Source: Heliopora coerulea
Lineage: Eukaryota > Cnidaria > Anthozoa > Scleralcyonacea > Helioporidae
NCBI GenBank assembly: GCA_030142905.1
Contig: JASJOG010000199.1
Coordinates: forward strand, 421,001 to 485,000
Direction: 5' to 3'
Length of the DNA stretch: 64,000 nucleotides
This document shows, piece after piece, positions 58,812-64,000 of this stretch (position 1 is the stretch's first letter; every line of letters starts with the position of its first letter). The notes beneath the pieces were generated by a model that worked only from the letters and a program-made list of their open reading frames with translations, was not told the origin of the DNA and made no database searches. The position numbers and the translations under genes were made by a program.

Positions 58812-61323
58812 TAAATAGTCCACTGCAGTAAACATTAACAGAAACTGACATTGTAGAGCAACTTAGTATTAGCGTCCGTAGAATTGTCTATGTTGTTCAT
58901 GACTGATCAACTCATTCACATCCATATCTTAACGGTGGCCGTCGGGGTTTTGTGCTTCGACAATGTTCGGGGCCGGCCTCTGTCGAGCAACGTTCAGAGT
59001 TTACTTCATCTCGACCTGCTTATCTAGGCTGTACCTCTTTCGCGGCGGTGTTATCTTGTATTCGAGTGTTCTCAGAGGTGAAGTCCTTATTCCTCAATCG
59101 AGGCAGGTGGGCTGCAGGACACTGCTCAGTTTGGGTTGATCATGTTAGAGTAAGAGCCTTCTTTTTCTTATTGACATCTTAATTCTACTGGTCATTTTTT
59201 CGTCCAATGACTTTTTTATCAACAAAAATATCACCAAGCTTTTGTATCATCTCACGTTTTACTCCAACGTGCAAGTTTCGAGTTTTTACACGTGAGTGAG
59301 TACCGTTTTCACGCCAAACTCACGCGAGATTGTTTGCAATAAGATTATACAGTATATTCTGTCTGTTCACCTTGTTAGTTTCTTAAAGACATTTCTTGCA
59401 CTCCAGCGAAGACGCACTTCCGCTTTTCTTCACATTTTACTACCTCAAGAAATTCCAAGAGCAGTACTGTCGAAGTGGAGGACACTTTGCCATGTCCATG
59501 AATCTTCTTGATCGAAGACAACATGGCCTCCGAATCCACTACCTTTCGAGTTAGCCCGAGGTAAGTAAGTATCCAACTCATTTTAACTATCTTTAGCTGT
59601 TTTGAAAACAGGAGATTTTACATGTAAGCGACAAATCTTTCCGACCTTCTTTCGCGGATTTATTTCCAACGTGATATTTTCAGTTATAAATGCATACATA
59701 AGTTTATGGAGCCATGCACAGGTGTTAACACTAAATAACATTCGAGATTGCCATAAGCCTGAGCTTGTGCATGAACCATAGGCCGTGTGTATCTTAGCTA
59801 TCTGCCTGTAAACATATGAAGTTCTTTTTTCTTAACATGCTTGTTGCGCCACCTTATTGATATCCACAAGCTAAGCGTGTCGTTGTACGGAGAGTTAGCT
59901 TGTACACGTAAACGATCTCAAATGGAAGCACTCGACGCTAGGGAGTGACACCAGCCAGAACAATTTGAGCAACGAAGTGAGACTTACTGTTGATCCCACT
60001 TAATTCCACCAGCCCACATACCATAACCTAACTCTACTGTACATGTACTTGTTGTTACTATTGTTTATTGCGTGAATGATGGTTAACAATATCTTGAGGT
60101 GGTAAATCACAAAGCAAAAGATCCAGAAAGTGACCTTGGACTTTGTGAAAGCTTAATTCATGTCAAATTTTACATGTTAGTAGTGCATGACTTAAGTCAT
60201 AGTTATTCAATGAGGATGGGGCTCAGAGTACTGCAGAAGCTTTGAAAGAAGAAGTTTTACATATCCCCAAGATCTAAGTGATGATATTTGACCTATTAAA
60301 TAAAGTGATGTATGCTAGTGAAGACGTGAACCTATGCCCTCAGGGGCATTGGGAATGTCACGTTTTTAAAATAGGGATAAGCATAAGCCATTCCTATTGT
60401 AATATTTTTTGGTGTGTTTTCATGAAGACTTAGTAATAAGCAACCTTATTTATGTTACATTTTACCCCATTAGTGAGATAATTAATGTCATAAAGTACAC
60501 TAGCTGTCTCACTTGCACTACTAACTGAAAATTTTAATTCCAAGAAACAAGTTGTAAAAATTGAAATGAAAGAAGGATCAAAGAGGGTTTTGTACCTTAG
60601 CAATAATCTTTCAGTTGTTGATAGCTCTGTTGGGTTACCAATAATTTCTTCTTGTTTCCCCCTAATTTAATATACTTATCCCATTATGCTTAAACTTCAC
60701 ACAAAAACTATAAATTACCAAGCTAATAGTAAAGAAATAATACATTTCACCAACTGAAGGCTCATTTCAAATTTCAGTAAATGCAAAAATTAAAATGAGC
60801 AAGTATTCACATTGTTGTAGCAGTTGTTAACCCTTTAATGCAAAGTGTCCAACATATTAGACACTGTACAATAGAGCAAAGGTACTAATGAGAAGACAAA
60901 ACAAAACAAAGAAAAAAAAATAAGAAAAGAAAAAACTATTATGGTATTGCATTGTACTTGTCCAGCCATTTGCATTGAAAGAACCCGAAATTGCCATTTC
61001 AGATTTCAAACATTCACATTGTGTGAGTTTATGATGACAGCACAGTGACAATCTTTTTATAATGTTTTGTTATTGTTCTGCTTTGATGAATCAAAACACT
61101 TACTATGGTGTAAAGATCACTTACTATTCTTGCTATAGCAATTTGGATCACTGTACATTATATTGCTTTCATTTATGTACTTCACTTAAACACTCGCATA
61201 AGTCTCCTGAACCCAAGACTTTCCTTTGAATCGAACTCCTCAGTACTTAATGGTGACCACATTCAGAAATTTCCACTCTATACCTTTAATTCCAAAATAT
61301 TTTTCATCATCAGTGCTACCATA
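58812..61323. other. Mostly featureless; weak candidate first exon near 59523-59560
   Basis: ATGGCC at 59523 opens a short frame (MASESTTFRVSP) that runs into CCGAG/GTAAGTAAG at 59560/59561, a strong donor; with upstream sequence this could be a 5' exon of a + strand gene leaving the window. No downstream exon is seen before 64000. The rest is AT-rich with no repeat or RNA gene that I recognise. Confidence 0.3.
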
Positions 61324-62506
61324 ATTTCTGGCGTATTACCCGAGGGTAATGTGTGAATTTTAATGGTTTTCAGATGCCAGTGCGGGCAATGCGTTAGGTT
61401 TTAATTCTTGTCGCACGAATAATAAACTTTTAACAAATGTGAAAAGTGCCTAGCACAAATTTGAAAATTCTGGTAAGTTTAAACTTCAACTTGTTGGAAC
61501 ATGAAATACCTAAATAATGACTGCTTGAATAATTATACTTTACAAATGCTTAATCAACGAAAAAATCGGCTATGGATGTGAAATGAGTACGTTACTAAGT
61601 TATAAAATGCCAGCAATGATATTCTAAGGTACTACTGTGCTAGCAATAGGGAGAAATCCTTACGAACTGTTACGCAGTGAAATCAAATAAGCATGCTTTT
61701 TGTCAGGTGTCGGATCGAATTACCGGTAGATAAAAATAACCAATGGGAAATCACTGCTAAATAAAAAACCAATGTATAACTTTAGAAACAAAGTTTCAAG
61801 TTACACAGAGCTGTCTTCAAGTTACACAGATCTATCTTCGCAAGGGTCCGGCCATCCTTTTAACCAACCAAAATTAAGAGAAAATGATCCTCCAATAACG
61901 CCTAAACAGTATAAATACGCGTCGATGGAATCAATTTTTTAGGGAAAATACCTCGCGCAAACGGAAAACAATCTCGTAAAGTTATTCAATTGAGCACAAA
62001 CTTACCGTTGTTGCTCATGCAGAAAAAATTGGGAATCGAGCTGCTGCACGAGAGTTCGAAGTTGATGAGCCGATGGTTCGATACTGGCGCAAAAAAAAGA
62101 CTCAATGGAGAAAATACCGCGGCATAAACGAAGTTGGCGAACTGGTATTACGAAGTTCCATGCATTGGAACGAATTTTAAAAGGGTGTGTTACAAATCAG
62201 CGAAAGCATAATCGAGCGGTGACAACAATGTTGTTGTTATTTTTTTAAAAGTTAAATAAAGATCTTAAACTAAAAATTCTATTTACGTAATAATTTTTCT
62301 GCTCTCCTTTTAGTCTGCGTTACATTACTGGTCCTTAACGCAGTCTACGATGCTGCCAGCTTACAAATAGGTATGATTTATATATTTATTATATATTTGT
62401 AGTGCGGGTAATGCGACAGTGCGGGTAATCTGATGAACATTATGTCAAAATTTTAACAAAATTGTCAAGTGCGGGTAATGCGCCGCGCGGGTAATACGCC
62501 GGAAAT
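61324..62506. mobile_element. Pogo-type deletion derivative, ~1.18 kb, TA target
   Basis: The left end ATTTCTGGCGTATTACCCG (61324) pairs with the right end ending CGGGTAATACGCCGGAAAT (62506), flanked by TA on both sides. AGTGCGGGTAATGCG-type words are repeated in the subterminal regions (61380, 62400, 62415, 62470, 62485), usual for such elements. It contains a trace of transposase N-terminus only. Confidence 0.75.
61970..62215 (+). pseudogene. Pogo/Tigger-like transposase N-terminus (helix-turn-helix remnant)
   Basis: One + frame reads AHAEKIGNRAAAREFEVDEPM then VRYWRKKK, which matches the psq-type helix-turn-helix that starts pogo and Tigger transposases (N-R-A-A-A-R-E-F...W-R-K). After a shift, KFHALERI and VTNQRKHNRAV in the next frame match the CENP-B-like second half. 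The DDE catalytic part is gone. In animals related domains were reused as CENP-B-like proteins, but this one is dead. Confidence 0.6.
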
Positions 62507-64000
62507 TACGGTAATACTGTACTTTAAAATTTTGCAAATTCTGATGGAGGCAAAAATATTCCAATTTTACTTATGCAAATGAGAAGCCATGAACCACCTT
62601 GTTCCTCAGTCATGCTATATTGTCTTGGAATTTCCTTAAGCTTGAGATTGTGTTGTGGCAGTACTGGAACATCAATAATGGATGTTATTGTTTCACAGTA
62701 ACAAAATCAACTGAGTTGATCGACTCATTTGCAAAGCAACACACTTCCATTATGTTCCATATTGAGAACACTGATTGCTCTGATATTCTCCTGTGCTAGT
62801 ATCCTGTTTGTTAATCCTGCCAGTATGTGTACACTTGTACATTAAATGACAGACAGTAAGGTATTAAATGAATGTATATGTTGTGAAAATATCAGTAGCA
62901 ATGTCAGCCCTGGATTTGAAACATGTCATCATTACTGATGATGTACATGTGAACTGTTTGAGAGGTTGTAAAGCAGTGGATGATACTAATAGTGTGAAAC
63001 TGCTGTACTGTATATGAACACATTTTTAACCCTTTAATGTCTTGGACTTATCCTTGTTAGTAGTGAAATTGTCAGGTGTTAGCCAGAGTAAATGGGTCCT
63101 ATAGAGTTGTTTTGCAAGTAGGAAGAAATCAGACTTGTTGTCATTCTCATGCTTTGGCCTTTCAGCAAATGAAATCTACTGAGGCTTACAGTTGACCAAT
63201 AAAATCCTGTTGTGGGAGCAAAATGAGCAGCAAAAGACATCAGTATTGGAACTTACTGTTTTCATTTATTTATTTTTGATGGTTTACAGTATGTTTGACA
63301 AATGTATTTTATGTTAATGTTGGTGACTATGATCATACTATGGGGCCTGTAGCCAGGGGGTTGCACTTGCAAACCCTATTTGAAGAGTACCTCCTCACTC
63401 CAAACAAACCCTTCCTGGTACATGTACAGTACAAGGTATCTTAACAAAATTGAAGCTTCAGAGCAGTGGTACCCATACTTCTCAACCTTTTTTGGATGAA
63501 TGCATGATACTGAAACCTCTTGCTTCCCTCTACTGAGCACACTAAGTCCCAGTTCTGCACCCATGGTATCACCCAACCCCAGAGCAATACCAAACTGAAT
63601 CAATGTACTGTAATAATTGGTTGTTCATTGTGGTGATGTGAAGTTAGTCAGCATTAGATTTTAACTTTAAATGACCACTTCAAACTTAAAAATGCTGTGC
63701 TACTGAATGACTGAATGCCCACCATTTGCATCCTAACACCTTTTCTGCTGCCTTGCTTCCATTGCCCCTGAGTGTTATTTGAATTCCTACTTTGCAGGGT
63801 GGTATCACCCTCATCAACAAACTCTGTTTTATAATGTAGTTTTTAAAGAGTTCCTTGTTTATGTTGACATCTTAATACTCTAAGGTGATCAAAGTACGTG
63901 AATTGGATGTCCTCACAGATATACATTCTTGAGACACAACATTTGCACAAACACACTTACCCAACTACAGTACATACCCACTCTATCTACATCACCTACC
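62507..64000. other. No recognisable gene
   Basis: Short frames only (66 and 75 codons). No repeat, RNA gene or splice-bounded exon that I can support up to the end of the window. Confidence 0.45.

Noticed and set aside
1..64000. CRISPR array, bacterial operons, rRNA
   Set aside because: The window is eukaryotic. The only regularly spaced repeats are the 2.45 kb array and microsatellites, and no rRNA-like conserved sequence was seen.

Overview
This is a eukaryotic, intron-bearing, AT-rich invertebrate window dominated by transposon remains. A Roc-COR GTPase with a C-terminal death domain, Penelope-like elements (PLEs), non-LTR elements with restriction-like endonucleases (RLE), a tRNA-derived SINE and PIF/Harbinger and pogo-type elements together suggest an anthozoan cnidarian, most likely a stony coral. 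The organism call is inference, not something a single marker proves.

Layout. 1-2.2 kb: broken genes of a possible virus-like or Maverick-like element (convergent genes, a lectin-like protein and a C2H2 zinc-finger protein). 2.54-18.2 kb: the most striking feature, about 5.85 head-to-tail copies of a ~2.45 kb unit. Every copy carries, at the same place, a branch-site-like CTAAT, a pyrimidine tract ending TTTTGCAG, exactly 18 nt, then GTAAGT. The 18 nt vary strongly between copies while the splice signals and flanks are conserved. I read this as an array of six candidate 18-nt cassette micro-exons on the + strand, probably inside a large intron of a gene whose other exons I cannot identify. 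A 5'-truncated CR1/Jockey-like LINE is inserted in the last copy. 18.2-32.6 kb: mostly non-genic, with a decayed PLE, a degenerate interstitial telomere-like tract, a ~2 kb palindrome-ended element with a TATA-containing promoter-like block and a 54-aa ORF, and one orphan exon of a Rab-like GTPase. 32.6-37.9 kb: retroelement graveyard (PLE, three RLE-type LINE remnants, a long ATT/ATC microsatellite). 38.4-39.4 kb: a cluster of tRNA-derived SINE copies and a 64-bp hairpin.

40.7-46.65 kb: the best gene, three phase-compatible + strand exons encoding Roc-COR plus a death domain; its 5' exons are not recognised. 48-58.8 kb: MITEs, an inverted pair of ~0.95 kb repeats with embedded SINEs, a broken Crypton/KIAA1958-like tyrosine recombinase, and a PIF/Harbinger deletion derivative that keeps only its Myb-like gene. 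58.8-64 kb: mostly featureless, with a pogo-like deletion derivative and one weak candidate first exon.

All calls come from reading the sequence and the supplied translations; no database search, RNA data or alignment software was used.
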